From the NCBI GenBank assembly GCA_007922225.1, contig ML679962.1, positions 32,409,563-32,473,562 of the forward strand: DNA of 64,000 bases, written 5' to 3'. This DNA comes from Emydura subglobosa. Lineage: Eukaryota > Chordata > Testudines > Chelidae. The notes under the pieces were generated by a model. That model worked only from the letters and a program-made list of their open reading frames with translations, was not told the DNA's origin and did no database searches. Below are positions 45,635 through 59,237 of this stretch, piece by piece (the first letter of the stretch is position 1; every line of letters begins with the position of its first letter). Position numbers and translations under genes: made by a program.

Positions 45635-45955
45635 GTCACTTGAAACTTTTTTGATGAAAATGCAGTTTCGGCAACACTGAAAAGTTTTGTAAATTCATGT
45701 CAGGTTCACCAAATTGTTTCAGGAAAAAAACAATTAAAAGCTTTTCATTTTGATGTTTCTGAAACAAAACATTTTGATTTTCAGTTTGAAATGATTTTTT
45801 TATTTAGAAATTTTCTTTAATTTTATTTTTGTAAATGAAAAATGTTTAAATATGCTCAAAATTGAAATGAAACACTTTGTTTCACCCATATTTTTTACCT
45901 TTTTGAAATTGCCAGTGAATTGAAAAACCAGCTATTTGCCCAGTTCTAGTTATGG
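45635..45955 (-). mobile_element. AT-rich MITE-like repeat
   Basis: The stretch is dominated by 'gttttgattttcagtttgaaatg'-like alternations of A- and T-runs and ends 'aaaaaccagctatttgccca' then 'gttctag'. Reverse complemented, this begins 'ctagaactgggcaaatagc', a known style of turtle repeat terminus. Confidence 0.45.
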
Positions 45956-46097
45956 ATGGTTCTTTGCTATAAACACATGGCTGGTCTGGAAGATTCCAAT
46001 GTCCCTTAAATAGGACACAGTGAATTCTATGTCTACATATCCCATCCCAACCCAGTCATAGGAGTGTCGGTCCATGACATTTCAGTATGTAGTGCTC

Positions 46098-46262
46098 ATC
46101 TCCCCTCTGGGACCCTTGTGAAATAGTGAAGCATTATCACCTCCATTTTACATTTGGAGAAGTGAGACAAAGAGAGGCTGTGTGACTTGCTCAAGGTCAC
46201 ACAGAAAGTCCGTGGCAGAGCAGGGAATTGAAACTGTGTCTCTCATGTCTCTCGCTTCCTCT
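46098..46262 (-). mobile_element. tRNA-derived SINE / MIR-like (antisense)
   Basis: 'tccattttacatttggagaa', 'gtgacttgctcaaggtcaca' and 'gtggcagagcagggaattga' are the reverse complement of the conserved SINE body and B-box region. The 5' head is weak beyond 46250. Confidence 0.65.
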
Positions 46263-48950
46263 CAGACAATGAATTGCTAACGTTCTATCTCGTGATTTGA
46301 GGAGACTTGTGTTTATGCATGACTTACACACATCTTTTCACTTTACTGCATTCAGCATTTTCTTTCATATACTCACATGCACATTCTTGCCTCCACATCT
46401 TTTCCAAAACCCTATGCACATTTCAGACTTCTATGATGTCAGTCCTTTTTTCTCTTCTCACAGGAATTTATGATTGGCTCCTCATTCTTTTAATTCACGA
46501 GCTGGCATGAAAAAATGTTGCCTACAGGCCACATAGGAGATGCCTTACCAGATCTGACCATTAATCTATGGAGTCCAATATTAAACGCAGCTTGATTATG
46601 CACATATGTATGTATGTATGTATATGTTTAAAGCACTTTAAAGTGCACCTGTCGAGCCCATGGCATGGCAGTAATTTAGTTTTGATATTAAAAAAGGCCT
46701 AGATCATCTTAAGGAGGTCTGTATCACAGGTCAACTGTCGCAGCATCCTGGCTAATCGCAGATGGGAAAATATTTCATATGGCCTTTCCCTTCATACACA
46801 AATTCTTTGCAGGTGTGTTGGCCTGATACCATTTACCTTAATAAAGTATCAACAGGAAGAATGGTAACTTTATCAGAAAATATTTATTTCTGCAGCTTGT
46901 GTGAGCTAAATCATAAGCTAACAGTATTACAATGAATGGACCATTCTCATCAACATTTCATTTCGTTCTTATTCAAATACAACCGCACTACTTTAAAATT
47001 CTGCCTGATTGAATGGTATTTCCTCCCCTCCAGGATGAATTCCATTAGAGAACACTGAATTCTGCAGGACAGATGGAATTTTAAGGCTCCAAGACTATCT
47101 AATAATTTCTGCTTAGTATTCTTAACTGTACTGACAAAACTTAACCTCTGGGAAAACTCCTCTTTATTTCAGTGGGGATTTTGCTAGATTAAGGACTGCA
47201 TGGTTTGCCCCACTGATTGTATTTCAGGAAAAAGTATAATCCATACTGTAATCACAGTGCATATACTTTTATTAGGGATGAAGATGAAGATTTAAAAATT
47301 GGCTTCTGCTTGGATATTTACTTTAAAAAAAAAAGAAAAAAAATACAAAAATGTAACCCATTTGAATCTGAAAACTGGGTTGGAAATCTTGCATGTCTCA
47401 AGATTAGTGGTTTTATAAGATTTCCATGATAAATAAAATCAATATCATTATCATCATCATGTACTGGCCATTATCTTCATTCTGCACAATTCGTGTGCGC
47501 ATGCAGACAGAGAAACCAGTTATTCTCCCAAAGATCTTGTACTGTAAACCATAGATATGAGAATGACATGAGGATTTTTCAAACAAATTCCATGTTGAAA
47601 ATTCCTATCTCTATTTCCTGCATTAATTTTTTTTCCTGGCTGGATAAATCATTCAAATACCCCTTCTCTTATGATTTCAGAAATTATTTCAGAAATATCC
47701 GAACCAAGCACCTGCTTTGTGGCTCATCAGATGCCCAGATGTTGTGGGACATTACTCCTGGAGCACTCTAGTTGATTTAATTGGATGTAGTTGTAGAGTA
47801 AGGTATTACTCTGTATGAGAATCTGGGGCATGGAAGTGGTGTTGGTCTTTAGCCTGCACTCCTTACTTAGGCAAAACTCCCATTGAGGTCAATGGCCGAT
47901 TTCTAGAGTGACTGTCTGTCCGTCTACTCCTGTTAGCTCTTTAACATGGATTTACTTCCTATGGTTTCATCCGTGAGGTTGCCTCCAAATACTACTTTTT
48001 TTAGCTGTAACTTGTCTATCACTGTCTGTTACTATATTCAATTGAACTTTGAGTTATTTTTCAAAATCTTTCTTGGTTCAAGCAAAAACGGCCCTCTTCA
48101 GACATGCAGACTTGTGCATAAAGAAGCTGATGAGAAATCTTTGCCATTGACCATTGGTTGCTGAGAAGACAAATGCATCCCCATTCTTTGGTCTCCCCAA
48201 TACAAATATGGATGAATCTCTTGCATTGGCATGATTGTCTCATTCACGTTCTACCGCACAGCATCAAACAAATGGATTTATGGGTGTGCTACAGAATTCA
48301 GTTTAAGTGAACGTGTCATGTTTTGCTGAAGCACCAAACATCTGTTTGCTCAGATAGCAATTACTTCTTAAAAACAACTTGTTCCAGAAAACTCCTTTCT
48401 AGTAAGAGCTGTAAAAGGTTGGCTACCATCCCCTGAACTGTCCTTAATTGCGCAATCAAATTTCAGAATTAAATGTGTATCAGTGGGTGGCAAGAATATG
48501 CTAGCTGTAACAAATAATTAAGGAGAGGGAGGAAATTTGTGCAGGGTTTAGTGTTTGCTTAAATAAATGCTACAGTAAAAAGCTTAGACATTATGAGAAC
48601 CATATACCCGCATGCACACACAAAAGGAATAAAGTTGACTCTGCATTGTGAACCCACACAAGAAACAGATGTTCGCTTCAACTTTGTTTTTATGTTTCCC
48701 CTGGAGAAGATTTCAGAAATTGAATAGGGTGCGATAGGAAGATTATATTTAAACTTCACAAGAGCAGTACTTACTGAACATTCTCTTTACTGCTGCATCT
48801 TCAAAGGAGGAGCGTCGTGGAAATGAAGGGGATTTAAGAGCCTGCTTCTTTGCCTGTTTTGGTGAAGCAGTGATTCTATGGTGCATTCAGTTTGTGATTA
48901 ATGAGCCAGATCTTCGTCCACCGGGTGTCTCTCCAATGACTTCCAGGAGC
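46263..48950. other. No gene recognised
   Basis: An ATGT-type tetranucleotide run lies at about 46605-46624. Short palindromic-family fragments occur at 47165-47215 and 47845-47905. Remaining frames are short. Confidence 0.3.
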
Positions 48951-48951
48951 T

Positions 48952-49515
48952 TTGCGCCAGGCCCATGTAACTAGCATCTTCTCTCCTTCCTTATCAGGTT
49001 ACCATTCCTGGTTTTTGCCTTCCAGGCTTTGCACACCACTGCTCCTGGTTTCATCTCTGACTTCATTTTTTCCTCCAGCTTATTCATCATCTGCACTGAC
49101 TATTCCCTTGGCCTCCTCCCCTTCAAGGCTTTGTGTTTTCTGTGACCCAACCCCTTTCTCTTGGAAGGGGCTTCCCCTCTTCACATACCAAAAAGCCCTC
49201 TCTCTCCTCAGCCTTCCATACTGTGGTCTCCTTGACAATACTCCCATGCCTCTTTGCATGTGATTTATTGACCTGTGCTTCTGCTATGGACCGGAGCCTG
49301 CAGATGCACGTTACTGGGTATAGTGCTGACTATTGGACATAGTCACATTGAACATAAGCAATGAGACACACATGAATGCATGGATCATGCATGAAGTTCT
49401 TGTGGGATCAGGGTGTTAGCTTGTAATCTTCTCTGGGTAATAGATATTGTTTTTCAAATATTTTGTCAAGCACCATATGTGCTAATGGCACCCTATATAT
49501 ATATAATACATACCC
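48952..49515 (+). mobile_element. L2-like LINE 3' end
   Basis: A pyrimidine-rich stretch encodes Ser/Leu/Pro-rich text (48952-49263) of the kind found at the ORF2 C-terminus of L2 elements. It is followed by the 3' UTR motif order 'gtaatcttctctgggtaa', 'tttgtcaagcaccatatg' and 'ggcaccctatatatat', corresponding to the L2-type ending 'gtaagctcttcggggca...tgtacagcgcctagcac...ggcgctatataaat'. It ends in an AT microsatellite-like tail. Confidence 0.55.
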
Positions 49516-51440
49516 ATAATTCTTCCAATGGAGTGGATTGTATCTGCTTCACAGGAAACTCATACTCTGTAAGGTATTGTCAGCCTCTCATATAGTAATG
49601 GTGCTTGCAGAATGTATGCGGATAAGTGTGGGTGTGCATGTACTAGATCTATTTCAGAAGAACCATTGCTCTTGGAGAGGCTGAAAATGCATGACAAAGT
49701 GTTTCTGAAAAACAAATCTTAATGTTGGAAAGAATAGTGGACTTCAATAAAAGATTTGGAGGAGTGCAAAAAAAATTATTTATTAAAAATGATTTTAAGA
49801 TGCAAGTAATGGAGCTTTATACAAGTCAATTTCCTCCTAACCCACTCTAACCCTAGAATTCTTTAATCTTTTCTTTATCCAAAGTGTTAGGGTTTTTCAT
49901 AAACTCTTCCCAGCTGTCCTCACCCCGCTCCCCCATGTGGTCTGTCAGCACATTTATTCACTCTCCTGGTCACATAATTTATTAAAACTGAGATACATTT
50001 GTGCATCTGTTATATGTGTAGCTGTTGTTTTTCTGCTGTTGCAGCTTTCACACCACATTTATACTTGGAACCAAAAGGAGCAGAAAAGGTCAAAAGTAAG
50101 ATAAGGCCCAATCACTTTCTGGGCAAATGTAATATATTAAAAATATATTTGAAGTATAAAAATATAGGGATGATATTTAGCAAAACAAAGAGGATGATCC
50201 TGTAATATTTGCTTTCAGCAGTGTTTTTTTTATGCACAAGCCTCAGTCCTGCAACGGTTGCTTGAAGAGAAGGCGTCACCGAGGTGGTAGTTAGCCCCTG
50301 GGTTCTTCAAAGCCATTATATCTGGGATATTGCTCTGTTACTATAGATCCAGATCTGAATTTCCCCAAAGTTCAATGGGTTTGGCTCCAGAGTGTTGATT
50401 CAGGCCTTTCTTTACTTGTTGTCCTGATCAGAACTACTCACAAGTAGGGAAATTCAATGGGTGCCACAGGTGGACTTGAACCCTTGTTCATAGGGGGCTG
50501 CTTCAGACTAGTGCATGGCTTTTTGCTGGGACAGTATGGTCATGATCTTGAACTGGGGACATGTACATAGTTTGAAAAGTTTAATATTTTGTGTAAATGT
50601 AGTTGTTGTTTCTGACTCATTATTCTTAATCTGGCCTGTAATAAAGCTGCAGACTTTTTCCACAAATCTATTTTATCCTTATTTTGCATTATTTTGGGGC
50701 AAAGCACACAAATATATTAGGGGCTGTCTAATAATTGACAATGTTGCTTAATAGTATATGTGAAAAGGGAGCTTATTTGATATTATATTGAGCAATAGAA
50801 AATGTGCATATTCATTGGGTCATTTGCTTGTTTTACAAGCAAATCCAATTGAGAGTGATAGACTTTTAAAATATTCAGCCCTGGAGCCATAATACAGGCA
50901 AATATCCTAAATAATTATGTTAAATTGGTTACCAAGGAGGTATAGCGATATCAAGTTGCTATGGAGATGTTTGGTCCCTGCTCAGATAGTCTAGAAAGGC
51001 TAATACCGTCAACTATATTTGCACAACTTTAGGCAGATACAAATGAAAATAGAGAAAGGAAGGAAATAACAATTCATGTGAGTTAAAAAATTAGGTTTTG
51101 AAAGCAGGACAGGTAGAAACCTGAATTTACCCTGAAATTGAAGTGCGCCCGTGTTCTAGCCAAGTCCTCAAAGTTCAGGCTGGGTCTGCAAGGGTTCATG
51201 GAGAAAGTGAGTATTGTTCCTCCCATTGAGAGTGAGAAAGGTTGGAGGAGAAAGCCAGAGTACCAGGATGAACATAGCTATTGGTAAATTGCTGTGATTC
51301 ATAATTCATATAATCAATCTTATGTTAAACCGTATTCCCCCTTAATATCATTTATTTTGTATTTGTGGATGGTTGTTAAGGAATTGGGATGCACAGATTC
51401 ATCTCTGCCAAACAGCTCTAGAGTCTCATCATGGTTTATT
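49516..51440. other. No gene recognised
   Basis: Short frames only. A palindromic-family fragment lies at 50355-50410. Confidence 0.3.
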
Positions 51441-51443
51441 TAA

Positions 51444-52037
51444 TAGATTCTAAGGCCAGAAGGGACCATTAGGATCATCTCGTCTGACGTCTTGTATAAT
51501 GCAGGTCATAGAACATCCTCAAAATAATTCCTACAGCATATCTTTTATAAATAAATAAATCCAATCTTGATTTCAAAAATAGTCAGTTATGGAGAATCCA
51601 CCACAACCCTTGGTAAATTGTCTGATTATTAATTACTTTCACCATTAAAAATGTATGTTTTATTTCCGTATGAGTTTATCTAGCTTCAACTTTCCACCAT
51701 TGATTGGATCATGTTAATCTTTCTCTTCTACACCAAAGTCCCCATTTATTCAATGTATGTTTCCCATGTAGGTCCTTAATGGCTGTAATCAAGACACCGC
51801 TTAGCCTTCTCTTTAAGCTAAACAGAGTGAGCTCCTTGAGTCTATTATTGAAAGGCATATTTTCTAATCCTTTAATCACTCTCATGGAGCTTCTGTGAAC
51901 CCTTTCCAATTGATCAGATCCTTTTTGAATTGAGGGCATCAGAACTGGACACAGTATTCCAGCAGTGGTTGCACCGGTGCCAAATACAGAGATGAAAATA
52001 ATCTCTGTACTCCTACTCCTAATATTATATACTATCC
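51444..52037 (-). mobile_element. CR1 LINE, ~0.6 kb, antisense, 5'-truncated
   Basis: It begins 'agattctaaggccagaaggg' then 'accattaggatcatctcg', continues through 'tatggagaatccaccac', 'taatggctgtaatcaagac' and 'actggacacagtattccag', and stops near 'gtactcctactcctaata'. Motif order matches the 13.3-kb copy exactly, but it is truncated before the RT domain. The open minus-strand frame 52065-51709 is CR1 ORF2 C-terminal sequence ('MPSIQKGSDQLERVHR' region), not a host gene. Confidence 0.88.
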
Positions 52038-53295
52038 TGGTAGTAAATATCTCTCTAGAACACACTGGGTAGATATTGTATTACATGCTATCATCCCTAC
52101 AAGACTATGCCACTGTGAATGTGTTAGTTCTCTGTCTAAATGCCCTGCACCAGTCAACTGTTATAGGCTATTTTAGTGGATTCCAAATCTCATGCTCATA
52201 GGTAGTGCAAATGTGGGGAATGTTGGCTGGAGACAATGGTATGGTCTCGTCTCCTACAGGCACTGCAGGTTGTGTAATATCAACCACAACTTAGCATGGG
52301 ACATGACGTTGCTGTTGCTGTACTTAGTCTCACTAGGGAATGTTCACTAAGAATAGCTTATTCCCACTGCCCATTCAACCTTCCCTTTGAATGAATTGTT
52401 TAAAATAATCTTGCGTTCTTGTGCAAACTAATGAACTCGTAGCAGATGTTGTGTGTTGAGAAAATAAATATTACATTGTGCTCTTCTACAACTAACAAGA
52501 ATCAAAGGACTTGAAGCAGCTGTTTTGTGTCGACAGAATGAATATGACATTACTTGTTCAAATTAAATGGGTACCAATATGGTTTCCAATACAGTGGCGG
52601 AATGGAGAGTGGATTCTGAGTTCAGATGACATTAGAGTATTGGTTCATTCAAGTTCAATTGCTGAGCTTATTTTAGCAATAGATTAGTGCTAGCTGCCAT
52701 CCCATTCTTTCTGTCTAGAACTATGCTTAGGCTCCCCCATATCTAAAAGCAAGTGGTCTACTACCAACTTTAGCAAAATTTAAAATTATCTGACTGCCAT
52801 GCAGTATTATGTGTACAGCAGGGGTCCAAGATTAGGTGTTTTATTTGGGGTTGATTTGGAGGAGATCTATTAAAAATAACATTGCATCATTCAAGAATGT
52901 TTTAAATAGTCTCCCTTCTTTCTTCAGCTTTTTTTCTCAGCTTTCTTGGAAGTTGGGAAGGAGATAACATTGTTGCAATTGTGTTCATACAACAAATATT
53001 TAATCTAACCCAAAATTATCCAGTTATTTTGGTGGTTGGCAGATCTCTCTGCAGTGCTGTTTGGTACCTTCAGTTTGTCTTCATATTAGAAAATGTTGTA
53101 TTGAGCTTCTATTCTTAACTGAGAACTTTCTTTCATGATCCTTTGCTGACAAGCTGACACCTCACCTTTGGCTGTATTCCTGGCTTTTCTGGAGACTCAG
53201 GTGGCTATTTCCTATGTTCCTCAAGCTTTCCAATAAGCCATTTCAGTTCATGGCCTTATTCATCACTTTCCAAAATATTTGAGATTCCTTTTCTG

Positions 53296-53319
53296 GAAAA
53301 GAAAAGAAAAGAAAAGAAT
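53296..53319. repeat. (AAAAG)n microsatellite
   Basis: Consecutive copies of aaaag. Confidence 0.9.
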
Positions 53320-55968
53320 ATACAGTGAAATTTATTTATGAGAATGAAACTGGTATGAAGGAAGTCAATGAATGGAAAGATTAGGGTGGTACAATACCTT
53401 GTATCTTAACCGTAGACAGTGTGTGTGTAGAGGATAGACTTCTGCAGTTCAGTGGGAAAGTCCCAGGTTGCAAGGACACATGACATGAAAGAAAATATGC
53501 CTTTGACTTGCTATGGAAACACATTAACCTGGTGGCCCTGATCCTAAGATACTTAACAGCACGTACATCTTAGTGTTTGTCCTTCACTGAAAAGCAGCAC
53601 TGCTGGTAGTGTTGTACAACATCAGCTAAATCTGCCTGGCTGTTCCTGAGACATAGGAATTTCCCAGCTGATGGCAGGTTTTGCTTTCTCGCATGGCATG
53701 CTAACATGGCAACTTCCAAGAATTTGCGTAGTAAGTTGTAAATTGAGCAAGGCATAACTTTCATAACAAAACCTTGAACCAGGAAGATACTTCTAGGGTC
53801 CAGTTCTGCAACCTTTGATCACAGAGGGAGAGAGTGTGCAATGCTTACAAACCAAAGAGTCCATTCATGTCAGTTCTCCCCAGGGTGATAAAGGACTCCA
53901 CAAATCTGCCTCCAAAGCAGTCCCATTGAGCTCAGTGGCATGGCAGGTGGGAGGAAACTACTTCTCTGAGTTCAGATAGCAGGTTCAGGACCAATGTCTG
54001 GGGTTTCATTAAAGACTCAAAATATCAGTCAAGGACTGCAAACCTTTCAGTGATCCCAGACTAAGTTTCAAGAAAACACACGTCCATTGATGGTTTCCAG
54101 AGAAAATCATAAGAAACACGGTTCTGCTTCAGCCTAGGTGTCGGGGCTGATTTTTGCTTTGCTTTTGATGGTGGGAGAACATATGCAACAATAGTGTTCA
54201 CTCATGTGAAGTAAAATTGGAGAAAAGGGTCATATTTGACCCAGTGGCTCAAAACTCTGTTCTGCAAAGCTCGAACCTATAGTGTCCGTATACCCATCAA
54301 AAAACATCTTGACAAGAGTTTCTTCCAATAACAATAGAAACCTCCCTGAACTCATTTTAATTCCTTTACTAATAGAAATGTGGATCTCTAAAATTGAATT
54401 TTCTCTTGGTGAACGCAACGAGCTATATGAAATCCCTACAGTTATGGGAACTTTTTTGTTTTACTTCTGTTTAATGCCACAAACTGAGAACCAATCCAAT
54501 AATGCTCTTCTACTGATGAATTCTTGTGCAGTTAATGGAAGTTCAGAGCAAAATTTAGCTTCCTTTTCACCCCCTTTGTTTTTCTCCTAAAAGGAGAATA
54601 ACAAATGTTCAATTTTATGGAAACATTGGTCCTTTTGTTGGTTTATCAGCTGATATCTGAATTTTTTGTGATTTATAAGCAAAGAAATGCAGATTGTGGT
54701 TATACAGTAAATAAAGTATCTTGTCGAAAACCTTTAGATTTTTCCCCTCTTTTAATCAAGTACAAAGTAGATTAGAATTTACAGTAGTTGCTACTTCCTA
54801 ACCTACCGGAACCAACTTAACAAAGTAATTTTCAGTGCACAACTTACTTTGAGTACTACTGCCTGGTACTAATAATATGCATGCATTTTTGGGGGAAAGG
54901 TAATAGGGAATTTTCTTGCTGTATCTTAAAACACCAAGAAGGTGTGAAAGGAACTAAATTTCTATGCATTGATGAGATCCAGTCAGGAATATCAACAGCA
55001 GCTAAAAGTACTCGTGTTCTCAGAGTGATTGGATGCCAGCAATTTAAAATGATTTCTTTTTCTTTTTGTATGGTGCAGAGGAGTAGGTATGTGGCAATCG
55101 GCCAAGAAAAAGCCTACGGAAACCAACTAGCCTCTTTCAGTCAATATTGTCAAAAACAGAGGATATTTTAAAAATCAAATATATTTTGCAGGAAGTAAAA
55201 ATTAACATATCACCTCCATTACAGTATGTAACAGACGGAGTATACCGTTCCAAAGAATATTCTGATGTCATGGAAACAGAACGGGAAGTTAAAGGTATTG
55301 ACTCATTTCACTTAGTAACAAGTCTATGAGTAGAGCTGTGCAACACTAATAATTATTGCTGGCTACTCTTTATAGTGAATCTGAGGAGGGAAACCCCTGG
55401 AAGAATTCAAGATTTTTATGGATCTCGCCTTCTAGTCCCAGCGGGGAAGAAGAGACTGTAAGGGCTTCTTTAATAAGGTATATTAAAGGTAGGGAATGCT
55501 ACCAAAAAAGGATGAAAGGTGTGGTAAATTCCTTGAGTCCAGATGCACCATTGGGAATGGAGAAAGGGTAAGTTGGAGCTAGGCTACGAAACATCGGGGT
55601 TGTGGAATGATCTAAGTAAATTCTATACCAAATATCTCTGTAGCATGTTCTCTGCTTTTAGTTAGATTCCTGGTGGTGAATTGCACTAATTTTCCTGGCT
55701 GATATAAAGTGGCATGTGATTTTTTGCAATCTATATACAATAGGTTCATAGTGCTTCATTTGATACTAATGGCAAAATTCCTATGGACTCTAATGGGAGC
55801 AGCATTGGACCTGATGTCGTGGCATTCTATTAGCAAAAAAATGGTGTTTCTATAGGAAACAATGTCTCCTGGAAGTATTTGTGCCTTCAAAATCACAGGG
55901 ATGCAGCTCTGCTCTCCTGATATATGCCAGGAGATAAGAGATAGTAAAAGACAGCGTTTGTGGTGTAA

Positions 55969-55992
55969 GTGTGTGTGTGTGTGTGTGTGTGT
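55969..55992. repeat. (GT)12 microsatellite
   Basis: Uninterrupted GT run. Confidence 0.95.
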
Positions 55993-56225
55993 ATATACTG
56001 TAAAGAGAGAGAGACAGAGCATACAACTAACATTTACTTAAGCCTAAGAAATCCTAAACAGCAGCAATTAGCATTGTGCTTCAAATGGACATCATGCTAG
56101 CATACACAGCAACGCATAAATGTGCTTTAGTGCCATCTAGCTAACTTCCAAGTTAACTGCCACCTCCATATAAGGCAAGAGTAAACAGTAAAGACAATAA
56201 ACTTATGGTGTGAGACAGATCATCC

Positions 56226-56360
56226 CACATCTGCCTACTGTGATGTTCTTGTGCCTTCCTCTGAAACATATGGGGCTGGCTGCTGTCCGAGAGAGGATAC
56301 TGGACTACGTGCACCTCGGGTCTAATCCAGTGTGATCACTCCTATATTCCTGTACGGGTC
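56226..56360 (+). mobile_element. CR1/L3-like LINE 3' tail
   Basis: 'ggctgctgtccgagagagga' then 'tactggactacgtgcacc' and 'tctaatccagtgtgatc' followed by 'tcctatattcctgt' matches the common amniote tail 'gatactgggctagatggacc...ctgatccagtatggc...cctatgttcctat'. Confidence 0.6.
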
Positions 56361-56427
56361 CCATTGTCCGGGGGCTCAGGCAGGTGCATGGTGGGTGAGG
56401 AATGGATCAAGAAACCATCTCCTCCCA

Positions 56428-56437
56428 NNNNNNNNNN
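56428..56437. other. Assembly gap (10 N)
   Basis: Ten consecutive N. The true gap size is unknown, because a fixed run of 10 is often a placeholder. Confidence 0.98.
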
Positions 56438-59169
56438 CTCCATTCAGTAGAACAAAATGACCGCTCCCTCCATTCATCCTCCAGGGCTCACATTGCCCAA
56501 AGAGGCAGAGAAGAGTCAGAAGGAAGTTAAGGAGAGTGTTGTAGACTGAAAAATAATAAAATTGTAATAATAAAAAGGGATTTCCTTAAGAAGGGAATGG
56601 GGGAAAAGAGTGAAAACAGAAGCCTAACCCATTTCAAAGCTGACTTCTTAGTATCCCTTAGAACAAATTGTCTGCATCGCTCTTTCCAGAATAATTACTT
56701 AAGCACAGGTGAGAGCTAGAACATCCATTTGCATCAATGCATCACTTTCAGCAGCTCCTCCGCACTTCTAGCTACATAACTCCAATATAATTGTGCTTTT
56801 ACATGTACATCAATGGGGCCAAGAGACTTGGGTGGGCAGCCTTTGATGTGCAGATTTGTTGAGAGCCATAATCTAGATAATTAAATAAGAACACAGCAAC
56901 TCAGATGTCTTGATTGTGCAAGTTCTGTACAACCAGAACTTCTGACTTCAGTGGGACTCAGCACCTGACAGGATCAGACCCTGGGATTGCAAGTTAACAT
57001 ACGTGCATATGTAACAAGCCATGGCTGTATGTACATACAGTCACCATGTTGTTTAGAGACAACTAAACAGGAAACTTCAGGCCCTATAAGCAGGAGCCCT
57101 CTACCCCTTGAACTCAAGGAAGCACTTTTCTAGCTGCAAGCTAGTAGATTGTGTAGATGCTGGTGCCAGCCACTAGAGGGAGCCACAGATACTCAAAGTA
57201 TCTTGCATACATTGTGAGATAATTAACTCTTTCATATCTAGAATACATTTTAGCATATATCTTACAGAATAGATAAAGGCTTATTATGAGAAGTCCCCAA
57301 GCACTGAATACCATTGTTTGAGTTCCATTTAGTAAGGGTGGAACTATTATGTTTGCGTGTGTTCAAATTTTAATTATAACAATTTCTCATGTCTGATATT
57401 TTCTTTCATTTTTAGTGCATTTTGTTAGTGTTTCAGGGCCCCTGCTTCATTGTCTGCATGCAGACGATAGCTGCAATCCTTTAAGGGCTGCAGTGCTAAT
57501 TTTCCGTTTGTCTAGCGGTTCAGTTCCTTTCAGGTAGCATGTATCACTGCATATGCTGCAATGTTCACATGCTATTTTTAACCTCGCTAACTTTTGTAGA
57601 GCTAACGTGTCTCTCTCTACACACTTTGAAACTTTTTGAACCAGCTCTGATCTCAGCCTTTGCACACATCCTGGCAGTCACCCCGGAAGAGAACAGGTAC
57701 TAATACAGGGACTATGCCTGGGAGGAGCAGCTTCTGAGTTTCAACCAAGGTTCAGGAAGTCAATGCTTGTGGAAGTTGGCTTAGCGTAGCGCTGAGTCCG
57801 TGCATTTCCTGGCTAGCTCAGTCCCATGTCACAATCCATGGGCTGAACTAGCTGGAGGTAGAGGTATGACTGCAAAATAAGCCACTTACCTATAAGTCCC
57901 TTAACACCATCCTACATTTCAGAATCAGTGGTAAGAGCTATAGAACACTGACATATAGAACATAGAGACAAACTGAAGGTGACTGCATGAAGGCCTGGGT
58001 CTTTGAGCTGTGCTTCAGCGTCATATCCAAGTGCAGTGTCAGGCAACATCATGACTGAGGCTGTTCCAACTTATTAATGGATTTGTGAAATTCAAGCTGC
58101 AGTTTGGTATTGGATGTTGGGAGCTTGAACTCAATGATACAAAGGAACTTTCTTGCCAGACTCCAGACTTTGATATTCCCCCCACTCCCATTGTTATCTA
58201 AATTTCATGATGCTGATTGTGGTGGATTGAGGAATCCACGGCTTTGGCTAGGAAAGAGGTTGATGAAATGAGGGGGAAAACTGGGGTAGCCAAGTGAAAG
58301 AAGTGGAGCCAGCTTTCTATCTGAGGTTACTTTAGATGGACAGAAGTATGACTGAGCTGGCCATTTGGCTATTGAGACTCATTTCTGAGACTATCGAGAT
58401 GGCAGGAAAGTGATGTCAAATAGAAAAAAGTGATTAATTCAACTTAGTATTGTCAAAGCCTAATGAGAGATAAAGCAAAGCTGAGAGAACTTCATCAACA
58501 GTTAGTCAATGTGTGACTCACACACCTGGTTATGAATCACTCTAAAATGTGCACCTTCATTTTCTATTAAAATAGTTCATTAAACGAGGTGTTGGATCAC
58601 TCAGGGTGAATTTGTAAAGGTCAATGGATATCTTCAACTCTTTAAGTTATAAATATGAATCTAGACCAGATCACTGACCTTTATCGTCTATTTGTTGGAT
58701 GTTCTGTATGAAACGTAGTCTGAGTCCAGTTCTTAACAGACAGACATCCACAGACCACCTATAATCCACAGATCTAGTTCAATGTGCACTAACTGGAACT
58801 GAGGCTAAGAAGGGAATAAAAAATGGAAACTGAGTTATGTTTTTGTCATTAATGAACAGAGGTGATATGGAACATTGAGGGGGTGCTAGAGTGTTGAGGA
58901 TGATTAAATTCAGTGGATAAATGAAGTAATTAATTCCCTAGGACTGTCAATCCAGGACTTTAGTGAGCACTCAAGTTTATTTACATATTTTTGAGAAATT
59001 AACTTTTTTTAATCAGTTTTCATTTATGGTGAAACTACCATGTTCAGTATACTTGGAATGTGTAAAATGTTCTTCATAGTAAGTAACCCAGCACACAACA
59101 CTGATCACAACAGTCTTCCTAAAACAGTGACTCTCATCCTGTTTGTTTGTCTTTGCCTTGATTTGGGGG

Positions 59170-59237
<68 letters not shown>

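Larger units (their letters stand above)
52038..56220. other. No supported gene; microsatellites
   Basis: It contains a pentanucleotide GAAAA run at 53296-53319 and a (GT)12 run at 55969-55992. Several overlapping plus-strand frames occur at 54880-55570; they are discussed as a weak exon candidate. Confidence 0.3.

Noticed and set aside
51709..52065. 118-codon minus-strand frame that looks protein-like
   Set aside because: It is the CR1 ORF2 C-terminal region, not a host gene.
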